From the NCBI GenBank assembly GCA_905160935.1, contig CAJHZI010000840.1, positions 62,001 to 126,000 of the forward strand: a stretch of 64,000 bases of DNA, read 5' to 3'. The notes under the pieces are model-generated. The model worked only from the letters and a program-made list of their open reading frames with translations. It made no database searches and was not told where the DNA came from. Below, piece after piece: positions 33,858 to 45,010 of the stretch (the first letter of the stretch is position 1; each line of letters starts with the position of its first letter). Made by a program: the position numbers and the translations under genes. This stretch comes from Enchytraeus crypticus. Taxonomy: Eukaryota > Annelida > Clitellata > Enchytraeida > Enchytraeidae.

Positions 33858-34265
33858 TCTCTCTCTATCTTTTAGTGCACTGCCTACCAGCAGGTCCATG
33901 GTATTTAACGCCTCCACTCTTCTCTGTCTTCCGCTTTCCTCTTCATTTCCACATATGTGAAAGTTAGATGACTTAAAGACCCACTCGGGTCTTGAAGTCA
34001 TCTAACTTTCCTAATCTCGGCCTGCCCCTAACTCTTATTCCTTCCATTTTACCTTCTATGGCCTCTATTAATAGACCTTCCCCCCTTAGAATGTGTCCAA
34101 TCCAACTCTTCTTCATGTTTATTAACGCATTTATCAACTGACTATATGTACCAACTCTTTTCAGAACTTCCTCATTTGTAACCTTTTGAGTCTAGCTTTC
34201 CTTTCTTCTCCATATCCACATTTCCAATGCCTCTATTTTCCTGATATTTTCCTTCCTTAAGACTA
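33858..34265 (-). pseudogene. RTE-like LINE 3' end with internal hairpin
   Basis: The family 3' end ('cttttagtgcactgcctacc') runs leftward-coding to 34262. In the middle the normal 'gagtgggtctttaaatcatc' region is replaced by an inverted duplication: 'gaaagttagatgactt' (33959) and 'aagtcatctaactttc' (33996) are complements, forming arms of about 24 nt. This likely arose by template switching. Confidence 0.8.
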
Positions 34266-35196
34266 TTATTAGCACTATTATAGCAGGCCCTACTTGAAAA
34301 TATTAACAAGAGCCAAGAATTTACAGAAAACCTAAACGAAACCGAACTTAATTTTTTAAAATATTAAAATAAAATGTTCTTCGCTATTAAAACTGTCAGT
34401 AAAGTACATTAATATTAATAACTCTAATGTTAACTATAATGACATAACTATAGTTGTATTCAAATTCCGATTGGTAGAGTCTTTACTTTGTTGAAACTTA
34501 GGATTTGTTATATGATTCACTGTGATTGTTGAAAGTAGGCCTATGCAATGTATACATCCAGCTTTATTTCGCCACTCAGGTAGCAAGACAAGAAACAAAC
34601 AACAACAATACAATCATTCAAGGCAACACAAAAATTGCTCCGATAAAAATTCGACGAAAGCATACACTTAATCAATGAACTCAAAATTAATGACTTAAAA
34701 TTAAATGATTTTCAGCGGTCGTTCAATATAAATTGATTTTAATTTAATATATGTTTTCTGTCGTTAAAACATTTCTAGCCTATTTTTTCTATGGTCGTAG
34801 AAAAGAAAAGCAAGAAATTTAAGCAGTAGCCTATCCTTCAATACCAATTCTTTAAGAAAATTTTCCTATTATTAGTGTCTCATATTATTCAAATATGTGG
34901 TCAGAACGTTTCCTGATCATCGATGTTTATTATTCTCAGTGATATATGTGCTTAACTGAAATTTTATATATTGGGATAATTCACCGTGACTGTTAGGAGT
35001 TTTTAAAATGTTCGTATTATTACGTAATAAATTTACAATGATATACAAAATAGTTTAAAAAAGAAGTTGTTCCAAATTAAACATAAAATTGAAAGAAGAA
35101 AAATAACTCTAACGAACTAGCCAAGAATTATATTAATAGTCCTAATCTGATTAGTAATATTATGGTCCCTTCCCAACTTCTTCACTATGCCCCTCC
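34266..35196. other. no recognisable gene
   Basis: AT-rich; no ORF or known repeat. Confidence 0.4.
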
Positions 35197-36935
35197 TCAC
35201 AGTGTTGCCACTGCTCCACGTACACTGTCATTCTGGTAACACTGCAGCGATAGACCACACCCATCAACCTCCGCTGTTTCACTACCCCCCGAGTTAAAAT
35301 GCAACTGTGGATTCCCGCCCTCTCTCCCGAATGTCACATTACTCCCCGACCGACTTCTCTCTCCTGAGTGATTCACAGTGATCACCCTACCAGACACAGC
35401 ATCACCATTCTGCAGGTAATTTCTCCTCAAAATCTTCCTTTCGTGAGATCTTGGTATGTGATGAGGTGAGATTCTGGACTGGTGATTGGCGAGAGCGGCT
35501 ATTGAAGGTCAAGCCACGGCGGCGCCGGTTACGATCTCTCCCTTAGTGCACTGCCTACTGGCAGGTCCATGGTACATAAAGCCTCCACTCTTCTCTGTCT
35601 TTCGCCGTCCTCTTCATTTCCACATATGAGTGGGTCTTTAAATCATCTAACATACCTAATCTCGGCCTGCCCCTGCCTCTTTTTAATTCCATTCTACCTT
35701 CTATGACCTCTTCTATGACCGGTTACGATATCCCGCCTTAAAGCAGTGGCGTGTGGGGGTTGAGTTCCCGGTATGAATTGAGCTAGAAGATGCAGAGGGG
35801 AATTTTGAGGGGCGCTAGAAAGAAAATGTTGTTGGGTAGCGGGTTCCTCGAGACGACTGTAGAGATGATTCATAGGATCGTTTGAGTTGAGCGGATCAGC
35901 AGCGCTGTTAGACACGGTGAAGCTGCGATCTCTCCCTCCCGTGTGACGCATCAGAGAGGGGGAGAAGCCAGAAGGTAGAGGTGGTGAAGGTGGCAATACT
36001 AGCTCTCTCTTTATCACGCTTTGACCTGTGTAATCGTTGAAAGCTCTCTTGCTCTCTACAACAAAGGTCACGTATTTTATGAATATGCAGTGATCCGGCT
36101 TGTCGTTCTCTTTGTATAGGATTCTATTAAAGGTATTAATGTCATCAACTATAAATGACTTAATTATCTCTTTAGAGCGGAACTGACGTCTGCCTCACTC
36201 CATCTAATGGAAGAGATAAGATTATCAGTCGTGTCATAGAGTCCCGCCCTTATATCATTGAATCTTTCAGTGTTCGCTGTCCACAACGCTATCGCCTTAT
36301 CCACACCCGACTCGGACTTGAACTTTCTGATGTCCTGTCTGATGTGCTGGAGATGCTGAAACTTGTACTTACCAGCGATCACATTGGCCGCAGTCACCGC
36401 CTGAAGGGCTGCAATAAAGTCAGGATAGTAGATGAAGGGTCGTGTCATAAGATCCTCCACATGTGTTCGAGGATCAAAATCCAGTATTTTAGCTGACACC
36501 AAAATATTGGCAAGATTCCAATTCGAGATGTTTCAACTATGGAAAATACCCATTGGCAGCAAATATTTCTCTGAAAGCTGGTAGGAGACTGTAGTTTGCT
36601 GCATCTTCTATTGTATTGGGCTGGCGATGATTGAGCGAAATGGATCCCTCCGAAGTTTTTCCGGACATGCCAGGGATAAAACCTTTAGAATAGGATATTA
36701 CCTTGACGTACGTAACCCCAAGGATGTAGAGTAGATTTGCGAGGGGACTCTGGGCTTGGGGCGAAATACGACGTTCCAATAGGAAACTGCTGGCATATAT
36801 AATTCTCATACATGAATCACTAGATATTGAATTCAACTCTGAATATGACATTTCTGATGAGTTTTCTGGCTTACATTCAGGTTCTGTCTCTTTCATATGA
36901 TTTCCAGCTTTTAAAAGTATTGCATACAAATGCAA
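35197..36935 (-). pseudogene. unidentified broken coding region
   Basis: A run of minus-strand open stretches, 36935-36537, 36502-36164, about 36176-35730 and 35430-35197, lies in the right order with only short gaps and switches frame between pieces. Text such as 'NHRQPNTIEDAANYSLLPAF', 'HIRQDIRKFKSESGVDKAIA' and 'ESKRAFNDYTGQSVIKRE' is protein-like: mixed, low in simple repeats, GC-richer than its flanks. The last part is Pro/Ser-rich. An RTE-like LINE (35536-35718) interrupts it. I do not recognise the family: an old retroelement, an integrated viral gene or a dead host gene are all possible, and none has positive evidence. It is bounded on the right by a 17-bp tandem repeat. Confidence 0.45.
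35525..35729 (-). mobile_element. RTE-like LINE insertion with 11-bp duplication
   Basis: The insert at 35536-35718 (183 bp) is flanked by CCGGTTACGAT (35525-35535 and 35719-35729). It is the 3' end of the RTE-like family ('cccttagtgcactgcctact' to 'cattctaccttctatgacct'), severely 5' truncated, inside the unidentified minus-strand coding region. Confidence 0.9.
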
Positions 36936-37080
36936 TACTTTTAAGAATACTATTATTTTAAGAATACTATTATTTTAAGAATACTATTATTTTAAGAATA
37001 CTATTATTTTAAGAATACTATTATTTTAAGAATACTATTATTTTAAGAATACTATTATTTTAAGAATACTATTATTTTAA
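36912..37080 (+). repeat. 17-bp tandem repeat
   Basis: About eight near-perfect copies of 'aagaatactattatttt' run from 36943 to 37080. A small hairpin ('aaaagtattgca' / 'tgcaatactttt', 36912-36941) lies at its left edge. Confidence 0.95.
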
Positions 37081-37612
37081 GGACCCCGTTATACTGTGAA
37101 CCTCTCCTCCTCAGTTGTCCACTTCTCCACAGAGTGCTTTAGCAAGAGTCAGCTCGAAATTAGATCTGTGAGTGCACTTGTTTCGTCTCAATTCAGTGGG
37201 GATGCTGATTTAAAGTAGTTATTTTGTTTAACTTTTGAATAGTAATTTCCTTCTCCTCTAAAATTACCGCATTCAAATTAACCAATGCTTATTTATCAGA
37301 TGAAATCTCAGAATTTGTAAAGTGAGAATTGTCGGTAGAACTTGAATTTGTCTGCCATCTTTGGTCAGAAATATTGGGAACTGCAGATAAGTAAACGTAG
37401 CACGCATTGGCTGGATTCCTATAGACTGCAGCCGAATCATTTAGAACGACAACATCTTGCGAAACAGGTACATTCTGAGGAAGAAGTCCCTGTACTGAAC
37501 TCAACTGACACTCAGCAAAAAGATTAGCTTCTAGAGAAATATTTCCTCTTGATACATTCGGTACTGCAGATACTTCAAGAGAAGAATACTGTAGGGCGAC
37601 GTTTGTAATATT
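37081..37612 (-). other. retroelement 3' flank, unassigned
   Basis: Lies between the tandem repeat and the end of the retroelement protein. A 71-codon minus ORF (37504-37289, 'MSSVQGLLPQNVPVSQDV') has no recognised match. It may be 3' UTR of the element to its right or more of the unidentified region to its left. Confidence 0.3.
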
Positions 37613-40600
37613 TTAGTCATTACATGCTGAATTGATTGGAGTACAAAATGATCCTCTGAAGCAAACAGCGTTGAAACTTTGCAGAGCCACCGAGACCCGC
37701 TGTCTTAGGAATGATGTTTCACGCTTGTCGCCTGTTTATGCAGATAGTCTGCTTCCTAATGCAGAAACAAATGCTGAGGCTGCTTCATTCCAAGGACCAA
37801 ATGTTTCTATGGCAATAGGTAGAAAATCATATGCTATGCTGACGGTAAACTTCTATACTTATCTGATTTTCTTTTGGCAGCTAATTCCGCTGCACTGCCA
37901 GCTGAAACAGAACTAGCGTGTACGTAAGATTTAGCGAGGGTATCAGTAACGGTTACATCCAGGTCAAGCATTTACCACCTTGCCACGGAATGAGAGTTTG
38001 CCCGTCTGGACGCTTACCATCCGAGCGAAAGAGACCCGGGGGTTTCTTGATTGCTAGAATGCTAGCTTTAGCAAAAGCACGCCATATTATATCATTTAAG
38101 TTGTGGTGGCGGCTTGCTCGGCCTGCGCTTCTCTTACAAGATATGCTGTGTATCCCCTTAGAGTCCACTATAGCTCCGCAGGGATAGGAATGTGGCTTAC
38201 AAATCCGAGCACCCAGTCTAAAGCCTAATGCAACTCTGACAGATTCATCGTCTAAGTGTAGCCCACAGGCTGAAATGGGTTTGAGCCAGTCACTACTTCC
38301 AGGAGCAGAATCCGCGAGCAGTCGAGCTCTATCTGTTGAGTCAGATTGGCAATTAAGAACATACTGGAAGCTCTTTTCTATGGCAGGTGCGTCCCAGTAT
38401 TTCTGAAATTTTCTAAATTCGCCAGATGGTGCTGCAATATTGTCTAGCAGTGGAGAGGGCATTGATAAAATGATCATCTGCATGTGAATTAGAATGACCA
38501 AGGATTGAGTCTTGCAATTCTTTAGTACCATTAAAGGATGAAAGAAATGCTGCTGGAGCCAAGTGCGACACTTGCCTTATCTCCAAATCTCCGTATTTAA
38601 CCTGAAGACTGGCCTGAGCCCACTGGGAATCAGACAAACTGATGTTAGTCAACAGGGAAAGGCATTCTCTCTACTTTTCATCAAGGCAGGATGGATGATT
38701 GTAACTGGGCGATGAGCGAAGTGTTTACAATAGCTTAGGAGCACTAAATAAGACATGTCTGGAAATCAGCAACAGACAAACGTCTGACAAGCGCGTTGAA
38801 TGTCTGCAATCCTAGAATCGATTCATTGAACTTAGTGAAGGACTGAAATAACGGGTGACAGAAAGACTCATTGTTGGAGGAAATTAATTCGCATTTATTC
38901 TGATTTAATTCCAGACTTAAATGTACACCATTTTCGATTATCTTACTGATATCTTGACCTAGAACTTCCTCAGTGCCCCCTAGAGTTAAATCATCCAGAT
39001 ATGCGATAGCTGGAGGAGAATTTAGAGATTTTAAGAGAGGATGAATTGTCAGGCTAAACAAAAGAGGACCTAGAGGATCTCCCTGCTGGACGCCTACCAC
39101 TGACTTTATGGTGTGCTCACTGAATTGCAAGTATGAACTGCCCCAATATGACAAGTGACAGAATTTGTAGATCTCCGGGATCAAACTGTGCACTTCCTGA
39201 AGCATTTTCAAACTGTTCAGATTATTGAAAGCATTTCTAAAGTCTAACTTCACGACGCAGTATGATTCTGGCATCAACTGGAGGAAGCGGCGAACAGCAT
39301 GAACGGTAGCTTCGCAACCACCCTTTATACCCACACCCACTTGAATCGGAGACAGGAGAGAGGGAACTCTTGCATCTACGCGCGCATTAGCACATTTAGC
39401 AGCGATACGCCTCCACGTGTAGCCTATAGCTATCGGGCGAACTCCTCCATCCTTCTTACCTATGGCAATTAGTCTACCACCAAAAAGCAACTTCTTAATC
39501 GCGGCAGGGCAGACTCCATTCAGAAGAGTATTGATAAAGTCAGTGAGCGAGGGCAGCAGGGTAGGACCTGCGATTCTATCATTCAGCAGATCCAAAATGT
39601 GTTGAGGTCTGACACCATCTGGACCACCAGAAGAGCCTGCTGGGAAACTTCGAACTGCCTTGAGTACCTCATCCTCTGAAACCTATAGAGCCTGTGTATT
39701 CAAAGGATCAGGTGGTGTTACTTGAATTTCTGTGAAAGATGGGTGCTTGTCTTTAAGAGCCTGAAGGGTGTCTTGGTTGTCAGCAGCAAAGAGAATCCTC
39801 AGAACACAAGAGTCTGACTGCCGCTCTCATTTTACCTTCGTTTATTTTAGATCTGACACTAGAGCATAATGTATCGAGACTGCTACGTGAGCGATTATTC
39901 TTAATTTTCTGCTTAGAGAGAGCGAACTCATTGCGACTGTCATACAATGCAGCCCTCTTCTTATTAACATTAGACAAATTCGTTCTTTTATCAGCACGAG
40001 GAGGTGCAAGTAAGACATCTTTCCATAGATCAGTAGGTGGGACCAATCCTCAATGATCTGTGGAAACCGGGAAATTTTCATAAGTACATTAGCCAAAACG
40101 GTAGAGCACTGAAGTCTGCTGTCTTGGGAATATGTCTAATTGTGTTGTTTATACGGCTTGGGTGCTGCAACTTTATTGATTGACTCACCAGTGGTTGTGA
40201 CGGGTTCACTATGGATTGAGGAGACAAGCATGATGTTTGTGTACAACTTCCGTTTTCATGACAGGTAAGAGGCAGTGTAGACTCAGGACGTGGAGGAAGA
40301 TGTGAACCCGGACAACGGTTTGAAACTTTTCCGTGTACGCGTATTGTGCCTGTGTCTTTGCGTAACTGGTGTATAGAAAGGCATACGCTGCAAGCACCAG
40401 TTGACTTGTACTTCCCCGTGGATAGTGGTTCAAAGGTACTATTATGTGGAGCCAGACTAGAGTTTTCTGTGTTCAGGACTGAGTTTAGCCTTAAATCACC
40501 CAATGAGACTTCTAATGTAGTAACTCTAGTATTACTGATGTCGAGATCAATAACAGGACTGCAGGTCTGAGCGAGTTGAAAGTTAGGGCGACCGGTTAAT

Positions 40601-40800
40601 CCTTGGAAAATGATAGCGGAATCAGAAACTGCTCCTATCAACGATTTCTTGCTATAACTTCGTACATTAGCACTAGAGGTTGGCCGCCTGTGCTTTAAGC
40701 AATCGCCGCAGAGGTATAAGTCACATAGAGAATATTTGACTAAACTGTCATTGCGAGCTTGAGGGCATGGTTCAAATGGACGACCAGCCCATTTAGGCAT
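37613..40800 (-). pseudogene. non-LTR-type retroelement with zinc-finger, RT and nuclease-like end
   Basis: A near full-length coding region on the minus strand, broken by a few frameshifts and stops. From the N-terminus: a Cys-rich start ('MPKWAGRPFEPCPQARND', then 'CDLYLCGDC'), a second Cys/His module ('CSVCLSIHQLRKDTGTIR' with 'HGKVSNRCPGSH', about 40415-40310), 'VRSKINEGKMRAAVRLLCS', 'SSGGPDGVRPQHI', and a reverse transcriptase at 39595-38744: 'GKKDGGVRPIAIG', 'VVKLDFRNAFN' (first Asp), 'VGVQQGDPLGPLLFSL', 'IAYLDDLTLGG' (YLDD). After it come 'LSDSQWAQASL', 'RVALGFRLGARICKPH', 'RHHNLNDIIWRAF', 'RSDGKRPDGQTLIPW' and, past a frameshift near 37955, 'IAIETFGPWNEAAS'. The RPDG block suggests a PD-(D/E)XK restriction-like endonuclease, as in R2/NeSL-type elements. 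Clade placement is my inference. Breaks near 40078, 39780, 39685, 38740, 38420 and 37955 make it inactive. Confidence 0.8.
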
Positions 40801-41168
40801 GATCGCAAATTAACTACGTGGCATTATGACACAACGGTATATAAATTCTAAAAAAATCGATTAGTGAATTAATAATACGTTTATATTTCAATAAATAAAC
40901 AACCGCCATGCTACGTGACGTCACTCCTAATTATTATTACTTCATATTATTGATAATAAATAATTCAATAAAAATATGCATGTACATTTAGTTTACTACA
41001 GTATTAATTTGCAGTATGACGTATATATATTTATTAATTTCGCTTCAAATAGCTTAATAATACACCGAAATTTGTAAACAACTTCTTTAAGTAAAGCGGT
41101 TGTCATATTTGCGTGAAAGTTAGCATGTAGAAGTATCCTACGTGAATGTTGATTAAGTTTGGTAAGGT
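40801..41168 (+). promoter_or_regulatory. candidate promoter and 5' UTR of the IF gene
   Basis: Between the divergent retroelement and the IF start codon. A consensus CRE palindrome TGACGTCA (40916-40923) lies about 250 bp before the ATG, and 'tatatatattta' (about 41022-41033) could serve as a TATA box. The CRE might instead belong to the 5' end of the minus-strand retroelement, whose boundary is not visible. An upstream non-coding exon cannot be excluded. Confidence 0.35.
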
Positions 41169-41776
41169 ATGGCAAGCGTCAAGCCTTCGCGATCAGACGA
41201 ATTTGTCACAATTGATTCGCAGAAAATCAAGATGTACAGCGAACCGCCGTCCTCGAAAAAAGTCGACGACATTAAGCACTGCTACAAGTCCTCTATTACT
41301 CCACGTAAGATTATAATTCAGAGATCTGCCTCACCAGTACGACAGTCCACAACATCAAACATCTCATTTTCCAGTTTCGGCCAAGTGCCGTGGAGAAGAT
41401 CTAAGAGTATTAGTGTGGAGAGAGAAACACTACTCAGTGGAGTCTCTTCCGAAGCCTACAATGCAATGGCTTCAACTGGAGTGACTTCAGTTAAAACAAC
41501 TCGAGACCAGGAAAAGAAGGAATTGCAGAGTCTGAACGAACGACTAGCCAACTATATAGAAAAGGTTCGATTTTTAGAAGCACAGAATAAAAATTTGTCA
41601 AATGAGCTTGGTAAGTTGAGAGCCCGTTGGGGAAAGGAAACCAGTGAAGTGAAGTCAATGTATGAGGCAGAGCTTCTGGAGGCCAGAGGGTGTCTGGATG
41701 ATGCTGATAAAGAGAAATCAAGGCTGGAGATCAGAGTGGCTTCGTTAGAAGAACTGCTGGATGAACTTAGGAGCAG
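41169..41776 (+). CDS. IF gene exon 1: head, coil 1A, start of coil 1B
   Basis: Encodes residues 1-202 plus two bases of the next codon. The head (about 1-114) is rich in Ser, Thr and basic residues, with Ser/Thr-Pro sites ('SSITPRK', 'SASPVRQS') where IF assembly is commonly controlled by phosphorylation. 'SISVERETLL' precedes the rod. The rod begins near residue 115, and the diagnostic helix initiation motif 'LNERLANYIEKVRFLEAQN' (122-140) is intact. Coil 1B starts near 160. The donor is 'gagcag|gtatgt' (phase 2). This ATG is the first in a long open frame, with G at +4. Confidence 0.9.
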
Positions 41777-42249
41777 GTATGTGCCATGATGTGCTTAATC
41801 ATTTAGATAATCTATTAGTCAATTCAGTGACGTAACGAGGTGCGGGGAGGTTAAGGGTGGCATTTCAATCCCTAACAAAATGTCATATAAATTTCTGATT
41901 AACCCGAAATTCTATAATAAGTTCCCAAATTGTTTAAAGTGCATGCTAATTCTTTTCATTCGTATTTAGTAAATAATACTTAAAATAATATTTACAAGTA
42001 TTTAGCAATAATAGTATTATTTTTCTTAAAATAATACTTCCCCAAGGTTGAGTCATGTCTACGCCACTACGTAAATCTGTAAATAAAGGAAGCGAGCTAG
42101 CAATAAGTCGCTCAGGTCTGTTATCCTTCGAGACTTCAACAACATGAAAATACCAAGCGACATAGCACGATACTAGAGTAAAAGATATCAGTGTGCATGT
42201 AGCATACTGATAGTAAGGTTATTATCTTAGAATCTTCTTCATTGGCATT
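41777..42249 (+). other. IF intron 1, unassigned start
   Basis: No repeat family recognised in the first 470 bp of the intron. Confidence 0.4.
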
Positions 42250-42530
42250 CAAAGGGTTAAACTATGGTAAACTAGCCTAACTTTTGTCAACCTATCAATC
42301 GTCTCACAGCTTTCGCTCCTCGAGCCCATCTTTTTATTGTACCCAACATTACATCTGCCATTACTATTGTATCTGACATTAGATCTGCCACTGGCTCTTT
42401 GATGATTTCTATTCCAGCAAGAGAATTGTGTATTTTTGGAGCAACAAATAGTTATGGTTGTATTTGTACTTTTAGTACTTTCCTGGACAGGCTTAAAACT
42501 CGTTTCTTTCAGCCATGGACATATTCATAT
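42250..42530 (+). mobile_element. L2/CR1-like LINE fragment
   Basis: 'actatggtaaactagcctaa' and 'caacctatcaatcgtctcac' match 53371-53430, the C-terminal coding part of the L2-like element, and 'caggcttaaaactcgtttct' continues it. Its 3' end may be the piece at 43540-43720, making one element split by a later RTE end and a MITE. Confidence 0.7.
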
Positions 42531-42629
42531 TGTTACATGCTAATGTTATATATTAAATAATTTCTTTTTGGATAGACAGGATTGTTTTCTCAGGCAATGG
42601 CTCCCCTGCCCAGTAGATGTTAGTCGAAG

Positions 42630-42810
42630 TTGAGGAAGGCACAGGGGACCGATCTCGTCATAAGCAGAATCCCCCAAGAATAATGGTATATCAAAAGGAA
42701 TGATATAGATGATTACAATATTTACTCGTATGAAGAAGAAAACGGAAGATAGAGATGAATGGAGGCGATATATGCCATCTACCTGCCAGTAGGCTGTACA
42801 CTAAGAGAAA
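42630..42810 (+). mobile_element. composite RTE-like 3' end
   Basis: Same two-part structure as 10490-10665: 'cataagcagaatcccccaag', then 'ggaggcgatatatgccatct' and 'tgtacactaagagaaagaga'. It is interrupted at its last bases by a MITE-like element. Confidence 0.7.
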
Positions 42811-42811
42811 G

Positions 42812-43515
42812 AGACAGTGGCGGATACAGGGGGGCCCAGGGGGCCCGGGCCCCCTTAGGCCCGCCGAAAATTTTTAAAATCTATTTTTATTGTTTCTATG
42901 GCAATTTCGATGTGCAAATATGTAAGTGTAAGGGCAGTGGTTATTGGGGGGTACTCAATTCCATTAGCTCGATTTTTTTTCAAATATGGGCCCCACTAGG
43001 GGCCATATTTGATATACTAGGAACCCTGTATAATGCAAGGGAGACCGAAAAATGTTGACTGTTTCATTAGCTCTCAGTTTTCATCTTAACCACTGTATGT
43101 AAAAAAATGTGAACTCTGTCCCGCTGCAGTGGTGAAAAAAACGTTGGCTGGGAGGGGCTTAAGCCCGCTCTACCGCCAAAATTAGGTCACTTTTGAAATT
43201 CGTCCAGATCCGATGAGTTCCTTCAGAGGTGAAAAAATTAACCTATTTTTTCCAAAACAAATGTAGGATTTTATGCATTTTAGGTTGTTTTCTTCTCACT
43301 TTGGCAAGGGTATGAGATGGGGGGGGGGGGGGGTTCGATACGGGAACTCACTCCATGAACCGAACGCAGTAGTGAAATTTTTTAGCCCCCCTCCACAGCA
43401 TTTTGTCTGATTGCGTGACATATCCCGAAGAAAGCGGGGCTTAAGCAAAAATGTGTACACTCTCAACCAAAATTTTAGGCCCCCCCCTTAAAAATTTCTG
43501 GATCCGCCCCGGAGA
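42812..43515. mobile_element. MITE-like element with GC-rich terminal repeats
   Basis: The left end 'cagtggcggatacagggggg' and right end 'ttctggatccgccccgg' are imperfect inverted repeats (about 10 of 13 positions). The flanks 'gaaagaga' and 'gaaagata' could be an 8-bp target duplication with one change, the size made by hAT-type transposases. Poly-G (43319-43333) and G/C-run ends are marked. No transposase. 'Cagtggcggatccag' ends are widespread in animal genomes to my knowledge. Confidence 0.6.
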
Positions 43516-43539
43516 AAGATATTACATAGATATATTTTC

Positions 43540-43722
43540 ATGTATTCTGACCCTCTTGCCTAGATCATGACTGCTTTGATCTCTATTTCTCTGGGACATT
43601 ATATGCTCAGTCTTCATCATGCGGTGCTTTTGCGCCTGTTGGTGTAGAGTCTGCTTGAAACGCCCAGGATATGTCCTGTTGAAGAGAAACCGGTCGTTAA
43701 ATTTTTATTGATTGAAAACTGC
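43540..43722 (+). mobile_element. L2/CR1-like LINE 3' end
   Basis: 'gctcagtcttcatcatgcgg', 'tgcttttgcgcctgttggtg' and 'gttaaatttttattgattga' match the terminal part of 53690-53795. It probably completes the fragment at 42250-42530. Confidence 0.75.
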
Positions 43723-44168
43723 GCAGGTGCATTGCTCTTAATACTGGTTTTACTATAGTAAAAAAGGCTGTTGCGTTTTCGTGCACAGTCTCTGTGATGT
43801 GTATCCAGTTAAATTTAGAATAAACTCGTCGTGAAACTGCACTTGTCTTAATGGGCGACTAAGGCGGAAATTCAGTAGGTAACGAAAACTGCCCCTGAAG
43901 GGATTTCCACTTCGTAGGCTATTTTAACGTTTGGTCTTTATGAATGGATCGACTTCAATAGGCACCTTCTGAGCCTGAAAAGTCAAATACAAATTGTGGA
44001 CCCGACATTTGGCAGAACACAGAGGATATGGTAACGTATTAAAATTTAAAGACTTCATTTGTTTACTTTTAAGGACTTCATTCTCCTCAATGCACAGATA
44101 ATCTTGGCATCGTCTCATTTTTATCATTAATTATAATTCTATAAATAATTATTATACAATATTAATTC

Positions 44169-45010
44169 TGTATCTATTTCTGATTCTATAATTTTATCTG
44201 AGGAAAAATGAGATCCTGAGATTAAATGTGCCAGGGATTAAATTCCTAATAATTTTACTCTAATAATTATATTTGTCATCGACTTTTGATTGAATCTAGA
44301 CAACCTTCTAATCTATTAATGAATTGAACGACCGCATTGAATTAAAAAATTTTCAAAGTTAAAATAAATAAAAGAATATGCAATTATTAAATTTAAAATA
44401 GCACGTGTTAGCGAAATTCGTAGAACTTAAAATTATACTTTTCTAACGAATTTCTAATTGGCTTTAAATAATCCAAAAGAAAACAATTTACATAAAGCAG
44501 AATTACTATCGACACAGAAATTACTGCTGCGCTCTCTGGCACAATTCCTACACTTTACTTTGTTCACGATTACTCTGCCTACTAGAACTCCTTCTAATAT
44601 AATTACTAGATCAGGATATCTTAATTGAACCCTCTTCCCAGTTTGATTATCTTCAGATCTAACGAACATTTCGAACGAACTGTTAACGAACAGATCAACG
44701 AACTCTTCGAATTACTCTTGAATTCGGCTACTACTGAGATTCTTAAAATCTACTGAATCTCTTTTCACCGTGGCACGTTTGACGTCCGTTTTACTCTTCC
44801 ATCTCTCCCTTTCTCCTTCCTGTCTAGGCATGTCCTTATTTCTCACTTGCCCTAGCTTAGCAACCGTCTAGGATCGCACTTCCATATAACGCAATACTTT
44901 CAATTCTTAACTTTATTTATTTAGCAGAATTAGTATATATTTTATTTGAAACACAAATACCATTTTAGAGTATGATAATACTCTAAAATATATCGAATCA
45001 AGCTTTCACA
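44169..45010 (+). mobile_element. solo LTR relative C2 in IF intron 1
   Basis: A diverged copy of 4888-5777: 'ctgattctataattttatctgagg', 'gattaaattcctaataa', 'atagcacgtgttagcgaaat', 'actactgagattcttaaaat', 'cttgccctagcttagcaacc' and the end 'atatcgaatcaagctttcaca' line up in order. No target duplication is seen with these ends, so the borders are approximate or one end has changed. Confidence 0.75.

Noticed and set aside
35197-36935. Calling this region an integrated viral gene
   Set aside because: No motif was recognised that supports a viral origin; left as unidentified.
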